A stretch of DNA of 53,228 bases from CAZWDL01 sp964632995 (GTDB lineage: Bacteria > Bacteroidota > Bacteroidia > Chitinophagales > Saprospiraceae): the NCBI GenBank assembly GCA_964632995.1, contig CAZWDL010000041.1, forward strand, positions 1 to 53,228. The letters run 5' to 3'. A program made the translations under genes and the position numbers. Positions 1 through 7,098 of this stretch are shown here, piece by piece. The notes below the pieces were generated by a model. It was not told where the DNA came from and searched no databases. It was given only the letters and a program-made list of their open reading frames with translations. The first letter of the stretch is position 1, and every line of letters begins with the position of its first letter.

Positions 1-110
1 CAGCCCAAAGGATGAATTTTAAACATGCTCTAAATATTCACAGACCGTCCAAAACAAAGACTTTCCGGAGGGGGGGGGGGTGACTGCTCCCGCTCGGGGC
101 AAGAAGAGCG

Positions 111-166
111 GAGGCGCCCTGGAAGGCGCCGACTCTCATGTCGGGCGGCGCCTTCCAGGGCGCCTC
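111..166. repeat. Perfect 20-bp inverted repeat (GGCGCC type)
   Basis: GAGGCGCCCTGGAAGGCGCC at 111-130 is exactly complementary to 147-166, with a 16-nt loop. There is no T-tract on either side, so it is not a standard intrinsic terminator. A related palindrome built on the same GGCGCC-CTG-AGGCGCC core lies at 44265-44292, which suggests a dispersed family. Confidence 0.8.
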
Positions 167-208
167 CCGACTTTGAGCAGTATAGCCAGCTTGTTTAATG
201 CACCTACT

Positions 209-329
209 GGATGCCGCCAGAAGTTCGCAGCCAAATTCTGGAAGCGGTCACCGACCGCAGGATGTTTGGTCGAGGTCAGAGACGCTCGACCAACAGTAGA
301 CTGTGCTATTTTCTTTTCTGGCGGCGTCC
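209..329. repeat. Cloverleaf-like nested inverted repeats
   Basis: An outer stem pairs 209-222 (GGATGCCGCCAGAA) with 316-329 with one mismatch. Inside it are two more hairpins: GCGGTC-ACC-GACCGC at 244-258 and TTGGTCGAG/CTCGACCAA at 266-274 and 285-293. This multi-hairpin layout resembles REP/MITE-type elements that move without a gene of their own. No direct target repeat is obvious. Confidence 0.5.
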
Positions 330-358
330 ACTATAATCATTGAAGGTATCATTCTAAA

Positions 359-922
359 TCACCCCAGAAGATCACGAACCTCTATTTTTATATCAAAACC
401 GGGCAGCGTTACTGTCTCTTCCGGAAGTAAGATATGACGCAGTGTATATTACCCCTGCTTTGGTTCGGAGTAAACTTCCAGTTGATGATCCACCAGATTC
501 GCAATCCAGTAAACAGGAATCTCCGCCTGCGCGTAAAGCGGACCTTTGATCAAGCGGTCTTTTCCCAGCGTAGCGTCGGAAACTTCAATAAGCCAGAATA
601 TGTCATCCGGCTCAGGATGCGCTTCCGCGTAAAGATCAGCACGCGGTTGTACGATCACCAGATCCGGTTCGGGTTCGGAAAAAGGCGCCAAAGTTATAGG
701 ACTCTGGGTAAATACAATGGCATTCTCTTGCAGGGCGCGCTGCAATAAAGCATCTATACGTTCCACGACGCTTCGATGTTTAGGACCAATTGGGCTCCTA
801 AAAATTAACTCTCCATTGATCAGTTCGAGCTTATCTTCTTCTGACAGTATCCCAGAGGCTGTCATAGCATGGTATTCCTCACAGGTGAGCAGTTTCCGTT
901 TTAATTCCGGCAGAGCGGCCAT
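359..922 (-). pseudogene. Uma2 family endonuclease (DUF820), premature stop
   Basis: This is a restriction-endonuclease-fold protein of the Uma2/DUF820 family. Typical features are seen: an N-terminal ...SEEDKLELINGEL segment, PEPDLVIV (catalytic Asp region), then WLIEVSDATLGKDR and PVYWIANL..QLEVY. The open frame from 922 stops at a TAA (449-451) after 157 residues. Reading through it in the same frame gives 30 more sensible codons (R-H-I-L-L-P-E-E-T-V-T-L-P-G-F...) to a TGA at 359-361, for a total near 187 residues, the usual family length. A single substitution (for example CAA or GAA to TAA) would explain this. The catalytic core is complete, so the short product might still fold. The family is very common in multicopy in cyanobacteria and Bacteroidota; its biological role is not settled. 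Confidence 0.8.
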
Positions 923-1262
923 AGTATTTTGTTATTTCTCCTAAATTAGTTCTTTTGGGGATAGTCACAATTCAAAAATCATAGATTAAACCGGAAGTCT
1001 ATCCCTTGTAATGCTTTTAGCTGTTGGCTATTGGCCTTTGCCTGACCAGGCCACTGCCAAAGGCGATCGTAGGTTTTTCCTGTTTGCTCCTGCCTATTCC
1101 GCTTCGTGGCCTGGTCGGGCAAGCTTTCCTATTACGGAAGATGGATTGCGGTCAGAAATTTTTCCGATAATACATGGACGGACACTCGGCCAACATTTGA
1201 TCATCCTCTGGGTAACCAATGGTTATTTCCCGAATTTACCTTAAATCACTCATCAACTAATT
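923..1262. other. Intergenic, spaced inverted repeat
   Basis: No gene is supported. GCCTGACCAGGCCAC at 1040-1054 pairs with 1106-1120 with one mismatch, separated by 51 nt. This could be the ends of a small decayed element. The overlapping open frames (1011-1244, 1106-1297) lie across this repeat and show no domain. Confidence 0.5.
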
Positions 1263-1952
1263 ATGGAAAACAATTTGACTTCACAAGCCGCCAATAATAG
1301 CGACCAAAAAAGCAAGGGGGCTTTTTCCGAAAAAGATTATCAATCCCACTGGGACGACGTTTACCATAAAAGCGAAGTCTGCAACCTGGGCTGGTACGAA
1401 GCTTCCCCCGAACCTTCCCTCCAACTCATCAAAGATTGTGAACTGGACAAAGACGCTGTTCTGCTGAACGTCGGCGCCGGCGCAAGCACGCTTATTGACG
1501 AGCTCCTGGAACTAGGGTATCTCAATATCACCGTCAATGACATCAGCGCCACCGCGCTCGAAAAACTGAAACAGCGACTGGGCGCGGACGCAGAAAAAGT
1601 CACCTGGGTCATAGACGACCTTACCCACCCTGCCGAATTGAATCATCTCGAACCGGTAGATCTATGGCACGACCGGGCCGTCCTCCATTTCTTTACTGAA
1701 AAAAAGGAACAAGAAACGTATTTTAACTTGCTGAAAAAATCGGTAAAATCAGGCGGCTTTGTGATTCTGGCAACTTTCAATTTGGACGGAGCCCCCAAAT
1801 GCAGCGGTTTGCCCGTGCATCGCTATGATGAGCAAATGCTGGCGGAAATGCTGGGAAGTGATTTTGAGCTAATCAAAGCTTTTGACTATACCTACACCAT
1901 GCCGTCCGGTGATAAAAGGGAGTACGTTTATACGCTTTTCAAAAGAAATTAA
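1263..1952 (+). CDS. Class I SAM-dependent methyltransferase
   Basis: This 229-residue cytoplasmic protein has the Rossmann methyltransferase order. Motif I is LLNVGAGAST at about residues 67-76, the acidic end of strand 2 is VNDIS (91-95), WVIDDL (115-120) is the adenine-binding segment, and DLWHDRAVLHF (133-143) is motif IV. FVILATFNLDGAPKCSG and the C-terminal antiparallel strands follow. The W-H-D-R-A-V-L-H-F segment is typical of small metabolite or tellurite/thiol-type methyltransferases of the Methyltransf_25 group; the substrate cannot be read from sequence. The start ATG at 1263 gives a short disordered N-terminus before the conserved HWDDVYHK segment. The stop codon sits at the left edge of a block of gene fragments. 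Confidence 0.85.
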   Translation: MENNLTSQAANNSDQKSKGAFSEKDYQSHWDDVYHKSEVCNLGWYEASPEPSLQLIKDCELDKDAVLLNVGAGASTLIDELLELGYLNITVNDISATALEKLKQRLGADAEKVTWVIDDLTHPAELNHLEPVDLWHDRAVLHFFTEKKEQETYFNLLKKSVKSGGFVILATFNLDGAPKCSGLPVHRYDEQMLAEMLGSDFELIKAFDYTYTMPSGDKREYVYTLFKRN

Positions 1953-2150
1953 ATGGAATGATATATTCTTACAGGGTAAAAACTATGCAGAACCCTCCGT
2001 TTTCAAACCCGAAAACCTGCTGAGAGAGGCAAGAAGGCAAAAGATCATCCCGGAGGGCAATATTCCGCCGGTCTGTGTCCTCGATCCCGACGGCGATATA
2101 GTGGATTACCTCCTTCGCAGCCAAAAAGCCGTGTTTAATAAAGGAAAATA
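1944..2150 (+). pseudogene. 5' fragment of a phosphorylase-like gene
   Basis: The plus frame reads KWNDIFLQGKNYAEP, then SVFKPENLLREARRQK and PVCVLDPDGDIVDYLL. This resembles, from memory, the N-terminus of Bacteroidota proteins annotated as nucleoside phosphorylase (PF01048 group). There is no ATG at the expected place: the codon before AAA-TGG is ATT (1947-1949), inside the last codons of the methyltransferase. The similarity fades near 2145, where the opposite strand begins to read as a multicopper oxidase. So both ends look cut. The family assignment is moderate at best; that it is a gene fragment is better supported. Confidence 0.45.
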
Positions 2151-2532
2151 CTGGCTTTGCATAGTCAGGCGGGTGCCTTCGGGCTTTTCCTTCAAATCCA
2201 CCCATAAATCGGCTCTACTTGCCGGGCCGAGCATCAGGTAGGGCAATTCTTTGGGTTGCTCCAGCACGCTGCCGTCTATTCCGAAGACGGTCACCGGGCT
2301 GCCGTCCTCCCAGGCAAGCTTGTAGATCCTGGAATTGGAACCGTTGAGCAACCTCAGCCGGTAAGCGCAACCTGCCTTCAGCTTGAGTTCCTGGTCGGGA
2401 TTTCCGTTGATAAGTACCTGATCGCCCAGGAAGCCGGTCATGCGATCCATGCGACCGCGGTCGAGGTAAACCAGCTGATTGTCGCTATCAAAGGTCCTGT
2501 CCTGTATAACTACCGGGCCTTCGAAGAAGTAT
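2106..2532 (-). pseudogene. Internal fragment of a multicopper oxidase
   Basis: The minus strand reads EGPVVIQDRTFDSDNQLVYL (about 2530-2470) and then FLGDQVLINGNPD, YRLRLLNGSNSRIYKL, VFGIDGSVLEQP and LMLGPASRADLWVDL. These match the middle cupredoxin domain of CotA/CueO-type multicopper oxidases. The copper-binding N-terminal (HWHG, HxH) and C-terminal (HPxHxH) segments are both missing, and there is a stop at 2106. It therefore cannot be a working oxidase. It lies head-on between two plus-strand fragments. Confidence 0.75.
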
Positions 2533-2837
2533 TTCCGCTCGACGATTGGAACTACGGATTGATAGAAAAGGACCTCTTTCAGCTTCCCGAATCGGTGACC
2601 GTAATTGAAAATGACTGGAACGGCGAATACCCCTGGAACCTTGAAAACGCACCCATTGAACTGAAGATGCAGGGCATGAAGGTGCCGGAGTGGAAGCTGA
2701 CCAACGGGGCGCCTTATTTCCCGGCTTTCTGGGGTGGGTATACCGGCGAGCTGCCGCCGGTGGAAGAAATCACGCTGGTCCCCTACGGATGTACCACGCT
2801 GCGGATTACGGCGTTTCCTGTCTATGCCGTTCAGTGA
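2500..2837 (+). pseudogene. 3' fragment of a GH127-like glycosidase
   Basis: From about 2515 the plus strand reads VFPLDDWNYGLI, APIELKMQGMKVPEWKL and EEITLVPYGCTTLRITAFP before a stop at 2835-2837. This is the C-terminal beta-sandwich end of DUF1680/six-hairpin glycosidases of the kind found in Bacteroidota glycan loci. The catalytic (alpha/alpha)6 domain is absent. It is not the missing end of the GH127 gene just downstream, which has its own different C-terminus (IPYYAWNNRGDGPMRVW). Confidence 0.65.
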
Positions 2838-2940
2838 AGTTTAGAAGTTTAGACGCCGCCACCTTCGGGGCGGCTGGTTTAGGAGTTTAGCAGGTCTGAA
2901 ACCGGGAATTTCGTTTTCAGATCTGCTAAACTCCTAAACC
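2836..2940. repeat. GTTTAG-rich palindromic repeat, copy A
   Basis: GTTTAGAAGTTTAGACGCCG starts a block that contains two stem-loops: a GCCGCC/GGCGGC-type hairpin and GTTTAGCAGGTCTG paired with CAGATCTGCTAAAC. A second copy with the same order and spacing is at 19848-19991. Both copies lie between genes. Confidence 0.8.
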
Positions 2941-2991
2941 GGATTATTCATGGGTTTGTCGTAGTGAGAGACCAACTCATGAATAATCCGG
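2939..2991. repeat. 14-bp perfect inverted repeat
   Basis: CCGGATTATTCATG (2939-2952) is exactly complementary to 2978-2991, with a 25-nt loop. The right arm and its flank (2975-2997) match 12246-12268 in 20 of 23 positions, so this is part of a dispersed family. Confidence 0.7.
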
Positions 2992-3082
2992 GCTAAACAG
3001 CGAAGCGCGACCGGACGGTCCGTAGGGAGGGCGAGCGCTAAACTTGTCTCCGGACTTCCATCAACATTAAAATAGCTGTAAG

Positions 3083-5117
3083 ATGTACCGATCCACCTAC
3101 CTTTTCCTTTTCTTCCTTATGCTCCTCTCCTGCGCTCGCGAAGAAGAACAGGCGACCGCCGGGTTTCAATTGCAGCCGCTCCCTTTCCACCAGGTAGAAC
3201 TGGAGGATACCTTCTGGGAACCTCGCCTGGAAAGGCAGACCGAAATCCTGGTGCCTTTCGCACTCGACAAAACGATTCCCGCGGTGGATAATTTGGCGAA
3301 GGCCGCCAAATTCCTGAAGGGCGATACGACCGAACCGCCCTTCCCCCACCGGTACATCTCTTCCGACCTGTACAGAGGTGATGGAGGGTGCCGCCTATCT
3401 GCTGACAAATCAAAGGGAGACAGCTCTGGAGCAACGAATGGACAGCATCATTAACATCATTGCCGAGGCCCAAAAAGACGACGGCTACCTCTACGTCGCG
3501 CACATCACGGGTGTATCGCGCGATCACGACCACCGGGGCGGCGGCGGAATGGGTGACCGGCCCTACTCCCACGTCATTCACAGCTACGAACTCTACAATA
3601 TGGGGCACCTGTACGAAGCGGCGGTGGCCTACTACCGGGCGACGGGAAAAGATCAACTGCTTCGGGTAGCGGAAAAGAGCGCCCGGCATATCAACAGAGT
3701 ATTTTTTGAAGGAGATCCCAATTACAACGAAGGACGAGCGGTCATGCAGGCGCCCGGCCACCAGGAAATCGAACTGGCCCTGGTTAAATTACACCGGGTT
3801 ACCGGAGAAAAGCTTTATCTCGACATGGCCAGAAAGTTCCTCGATATACGGGGCGTCACCTACGTGCCCGAAGGCGATAAATATTTCTCGCCGACCTACG
3901 CTCAGCAACATTTGCCGGTGACCGAACAGACCGAACCGGTCGGCCACGCTGTCCGGGCGGCCTACCTGTATACCGGGATGGCCGATGTGGGCGCCATGAC
4001 CGGAACGGATCAATACAATCCCGCCCTGCATCGCATCTGGACCAATATCACCGATAAAAAGATGCACATCACCGGCGGACTGGGCGCCATGCACGGCATT
4101 GAAGGGTTTGGAGAAAATTACGAATTACCCAACAGGGATGCATACAACGAAACCTGCGCCGCCGTCGGCAACGTGTTTTTCAATCACCGCATGTTTTTGC
4201 TCCACAAGGAGGCCAAATATATGGACGTGGCGGAGGTCGCTCTGTACAACAATGCCCTGGCCGGAGTCAATCTGGCGGGCAACGAGTTTTTCTATGTCAA
4301 CCCTCTGGAAGCCGATGGCGCTACGCCCTTTAACCACGGTGCGCCCGGTCGCTCCCCCTGGTTCCGCACGGCTTGCTGCCCGTCGAACCTGGCCCGCCTG
4401 ATGCCGCAGGTCTCCGGCACGATGTATGCTCATTCTGAAGAAGACATCTATGTCCTTCTGTACGCAGGCAGTGCGGCGACTATTCCGCTCCCGTCGGGCG
4501 AGATACAGATCCGGCAGGCTGCCCATTACCCCTTTGATGAAGAAATCCGTTTTACGCTTGCCCCGAAGACTCCGCAGCGCTTCGCCCTGAAGTTGAGAAT
4601 CCCCACCTGGGCGCAGGGCAAGCAGTTTGTACCGGGCGATCTGTACGATTACACGGATACGACACAGGAAATGTCGTGGTCAGTCCTAATCAACGGCAAA
4701 CTTGAAGAAGCACCCCTCGAAAGCGGTTTCGCCGTACTCGACCGCACATGGAAGGCGGGCGATGAAGTACTGCTGATGTTACCCCAAAAAGTACACTTCA
4801 ATAAAGCCCACGAACGGGTGGAGGCCGATAGAGGCAAACTGGCCGTCACCCGCGGCCCGCTGGTGTACTGCGCCGAAGGGGTAGATAACGAGGGACGGAT
4901 CGATAACCTGCTCATTCCCGCACTCCCCAAAGAAAAACAAATCAGCACCAACTACCTGCATGACAGCCTTATGCAAAACATCCTGGCCATCCGGCTCCCT
5001 ATGCAGCGGTTGGAGGAGAAACGGACAACGGAGACGGAAGTGCAGCTCATCCCCTACTACGCATGGAACAACCGCGGCGACGGACCGATGCGGGTGTGGT
5101 TTCCGGCAGGTTGGTAA
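3083..5117 (+). pseudogene. GH127 beta-L-arabinofuranosidase lipoprotein, frameshifted
   Basis: The product would hydrolyse terminal beta-L-arabinofuranose units in the periplasm or at the surface. It begins with a lipoprotein signal (FLMLLSC-A, Cys about residue 17). Zinc/cysteine-site residues of the HypBA1 family are present: NETC (Glu-x-Cys, Cys codon 4155-4157) and the double cysteine TACCPSN (4374-4379), one of which is the nucleophile in the family. The C-terminus ends in the typical IPYYAWNNRG...MRVW. The reading frame breaks at 3374-3377: ...SSDLY then AGAG where one codon is expected, after which VMEGAAYLL continues in the +1 frame. Total span is about 678 codons, the normal family length (HypBA1 is about 658). 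The rest is intact, so the break is either a recent mutation or a base-calling error. Confidence 0.85.
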
Positions 5118-5170
5118 GTAAGCACCAGGACAAAAACAAATAACCCTTGCTTTTTTTCGGATCAGGAACA

Positions 5171-6274
5171 TTAATCAACCCTCTTCAACTTCTCCGGATC
5201 AAGGCGCACATACTTGATCGAACGGCGCCGGTAAGTATAAGTAATATGCACCATCCCATCCGCCGACTGGATAACGGCCGGGTAGGAGTACTCCCCCTCC
5301 TGCCGCTCCAGGATCATTACCGGGCGCCAATTCCGGCCGTCGGTAGAAAGCGCTACGTTGAGTGTTTCCCGGCCGGCAGGAAAGGTTCCCTTGCGGACGC
5401 TGTGGTTGTACACCAGCAGCTGCCGGCCGTCGGCCAGAGTGACGGCATCCGTACCGGAATTGGGGTTGGGTAGTTCTGTGGCGCTCATGGCGCTCCAGGT
5501 CTGCCCGCCGTCTTCCGACCAGCTCTGGGCGACAACCTGCTGGCGGGTGCGGCACAGCACCTGCATACGGTCGTCCGGATAGGTGAGGATGCTGGGCTGA
5601 ATAGCGTCGAATTGCTCTCCGTCATTAATCGGGCCGATTACTTCCCAGCTTTTGCCGAGGTCGGCGGTCTTTTCGAAATGCACCTTCCAGAAGGTATCTC
5701 CGCTGGTTTCGACTTCGGTGCTGGAAGGACAGAAGATGCTACCGTCAGCGAGTTGGACAGGCTTGTTTTTTACCGGTCCGATCAGATGATCCAGCGGTCC
5801 TTCCCCTAACTTCCTGGGCGCCGACCAACTCTTCCCTTCATCCTTGGAGGTAATCAGCATTCCCCACCACTCGCGGGGCGAAGGGCCGACCTTGTAGAAA
5901 AGCATCAGCGGACCGTTATCAGGTTGAAAAAGCACCGGGTTCCAGCAGGGATAGCGCAGGGTGTCTGATTGTACACCATCGACTACCTCCACCGGTTCCG
6001 ACCATTCTCCGTTCGTTTTCCGGGATACCCATATTCCTACGTCCGGGTGGCTTTCGTAGCTTCCGCCAAACCAGGCGGCGATGAGTCCGGAAGTGGTCTC
6101 TTCAATCGTGGAGGCGTGGCATTCAGATGTCGGCTTGTTATCCAATGGATAGATCAACTCGCTTTCGATCAACCCCTTTTCTCCAATGGTGGCGACTTTG
6201 GTCATATCAAATGATTTTTGTGTGGTGGGCGTACAGGAGAAGATCGGAATCGTTAGCAACAGGATTGTCAGCAT
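5171..6274 (-). CDS. Sialidase-fold BNR repeat lipoprotein
   Basis: This is an exported six-bladed beta-propeller of the sialidase superfamily (BNR_2 type). I place the start at 6274, where MLTILLLTIPIFSC gives a lipoprotein signal. The longer frame from 6460 runs through a repeat element (6315-6474) and is not credible. Four Asp-box-like blades are visible: SKDEGKSW, TADLGKSW, SEDGGQTW and STDGRNW. The conserved N-terminal ECHASTIEE...GLIAAWFGGSYE...DVGIW segment marks a subfamily widespread in Bacteroidota glycan loci; members are called sialidase, but related propellers act on rhamnose-containing glycans, so the substrate is open. It is convergent with the GH127 gene, 53 nt apart. Confidence 0.8.
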   Translation of the reverse strand: MLTILLLTIPIFSCTPTTQKSFDMTKVATIGEKGLIESELIYPLDNKPTSECHASTIEETTSGLIAAWFGGSYESHPDVGIWVSRKTNGEWSEPVEVVDGVQSDTLRYPCWNPVLFQPDNGPLMLFYKVGPSPREWWGMLITSKDEGKSWSAPRKLGEGPLDHLIGPVKNKPVQLADGSIFCPSSTEVETSGDTFWKVHFEKTADLGKSWEVIGPINDGEQFDAIQPSILTYPDDRMQVLCRTRQQVVAQSWSEDGGQTWSAMSATELPNPNSGTDAVTLADGRQLLVYNHSVRKGTFPAGRETLNVALSTDGRNWRPVMILERQEGEYSYPAVIQSADGMVHITYTYRRRSIKYVRLDPEKLKRVD

Positions 6275-6314
6275 CAGCAGCCTGATTACACCGTTCTCAG
6301 TCTGTTTCCCCTTT

Positions 6315-6474
6315 CTTGTAACACAGCCTTTAGGCTGTTTCTCTTTCAAGTTTAGCCAACTTTTAGTTGGCGGTAAAAAAATCCTTAGGGACTGGTCCAT
6401 GTTTTTGGTTTGATTCCTTCGGCCTGAAGGCCGGTAAACTGAAAAAATATACAGGCTCAAGCCTGTGTTACAAG
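6315..6474. repeat. 160-bp four-hairpin intergenic element
   Basis: CTTGTAACACAGCCTTTAGG at the left end (6315-) pairs with ACAGGCTCAAGCCTGTGTTA-CAAG at the right end (6451-6474) as imperfect terminal inverted repeats. Each end is itself a short hairpin. Between them lie GCCAAC-TTTTA-GTTGGC (6355-6371) and CGGCCT-GA-AGGCCG (6420-6433). All four hairpins have a short CA/GA/TTTA loop and are followed by a GTTAC or TAAACT word. The layout is that of a non-autonomous palindromic element. Its right end contains the stop codon of the neighbouring doxX-like gene. Confidence 0.7.
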
Positions 6475-6941
6475 CTTCTGCCTCTCCCCCATCGCCGGTC
6501 TACCGACCATCCACCGCCTCCTTCAATCAGCAGAAAAAGACTCCCCAGCCACATGGCGAAATCCGTCCGCATCTCGTGGGCCATACTCCAGAAGCCGTAG
6601 GTGCTGAGTTCCCGCAGGTTGAAGGGGCCGAAGCTTTCCCCAAAGGCGATAGGTATCTTGGTGACGATGATGGCGACGGTCATATTGATCAGCATCGCCA
6701 GGGCGGCCCCTCTGGTCAGCAAACCGGCAAGCAACAGCGCGCCGCAGATAATTTCAAAAACGCCGACGAAATTGCCGAAGAATTCGGGATTGGGAAAGCC
6801 CATTTTCTCAAAGCGGCCCACACCCCTGGCCGCCGGATACAGGAACTTTTGTATTCCTTCTGATAGAAAAACGGCGCCGACCATGAAGCGAATGAGGATG
6901 ACGGTTTTGGAATCGTTGGTTTGGATGAGTTTTTTGAACAT
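6468..6941 (-). CDS. DoxX family membrane protein
   Basis: A small inner-membrane protein with four hydrophobic helices, beginning MFKKLIQTNDSKTVILIRFMVG; I prefer the start at 6941 over the upstream Met at 6980 because family members start just before this first helix. Family hallmarks are LIRFMVGAVFLSEGIQKF, FVGVFEIICGALLLAGL and the conserved central helices. DoxX-like proteins are linked to thiol or sulfur redox and detoxification, which suits the DsrE/rhodanese genes upstream (157-nt gap to the MFS gene). The last residues (..RGRSL) and the TAA at 6468-6470 fall inside a repeat element, so the native C-terminus may have been replaced. Confidence 0.8.
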   Translation of the reverse strand: MFKKLIQTNDSKTVILIRFMVGAVFLSEGIQKFLYPAARGVGRFEKMGFPNPEFFGNFVGVFEIICGALLLAGLLTRGAALAMLINMTVAIIVTKIPIAFGESFGPFNLRELSTYGFWSMAHEMRTDFAMWLGSLFLLIEGGGGWSVDRRWGRGRSL

Positions 6942-7098
6942 ACCTAATAAGTGATTGGCGAACAGGTTTAAAGTACACAAAAAGCAGGCAAGATTTACAA
7001 AAAAGTAGATGGTCAGAATTAACTTTAGCTTTGAGAAGGACAGGATTGATAGCGTTCAGAGAAGTTTCCTTTTCATCCTGTCTCTCTTCAACGTTAAA

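Larger units (their letters stand above)
1..358. other. Intergenic stretch with palindromes, no gene
   Basis: I see no convincing gene here. The stretch has an 11-base run of G at 70-80, a perfect 20-bp inverted repeat (111-166) and a nested, cloverleaf-like set of inverted repeats (209-329). The one open frame across it (80-343) is low in complexity, has no recognisable domain and runs straight through the palindromes, so I do not call it. Confidence 0.6.

Noticed and set aside
70..80. Poly-G run as a phase-variation tract
   Set aside because: It lies in no gene or recognisable promoter; a sequencing length error is as likely.
80..343. Short open frame at the left edge
   Set aside because: It runs through inverted repeats and a G homopolymer and has no domain.
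1011..1297. Two short open frames before the methyltransferase
   Set aside because: No domain; they cross a spaced inverted repeat. The second overlaps the real gene in another frame.
1969..2205. 78-residue minus-strand frame beside the multicopper oxidase fragment
   Set aside because: Neither a continuation of the oxidase nor a known protein; the plus strand there matches a phosphorylase-like N-terminus better.
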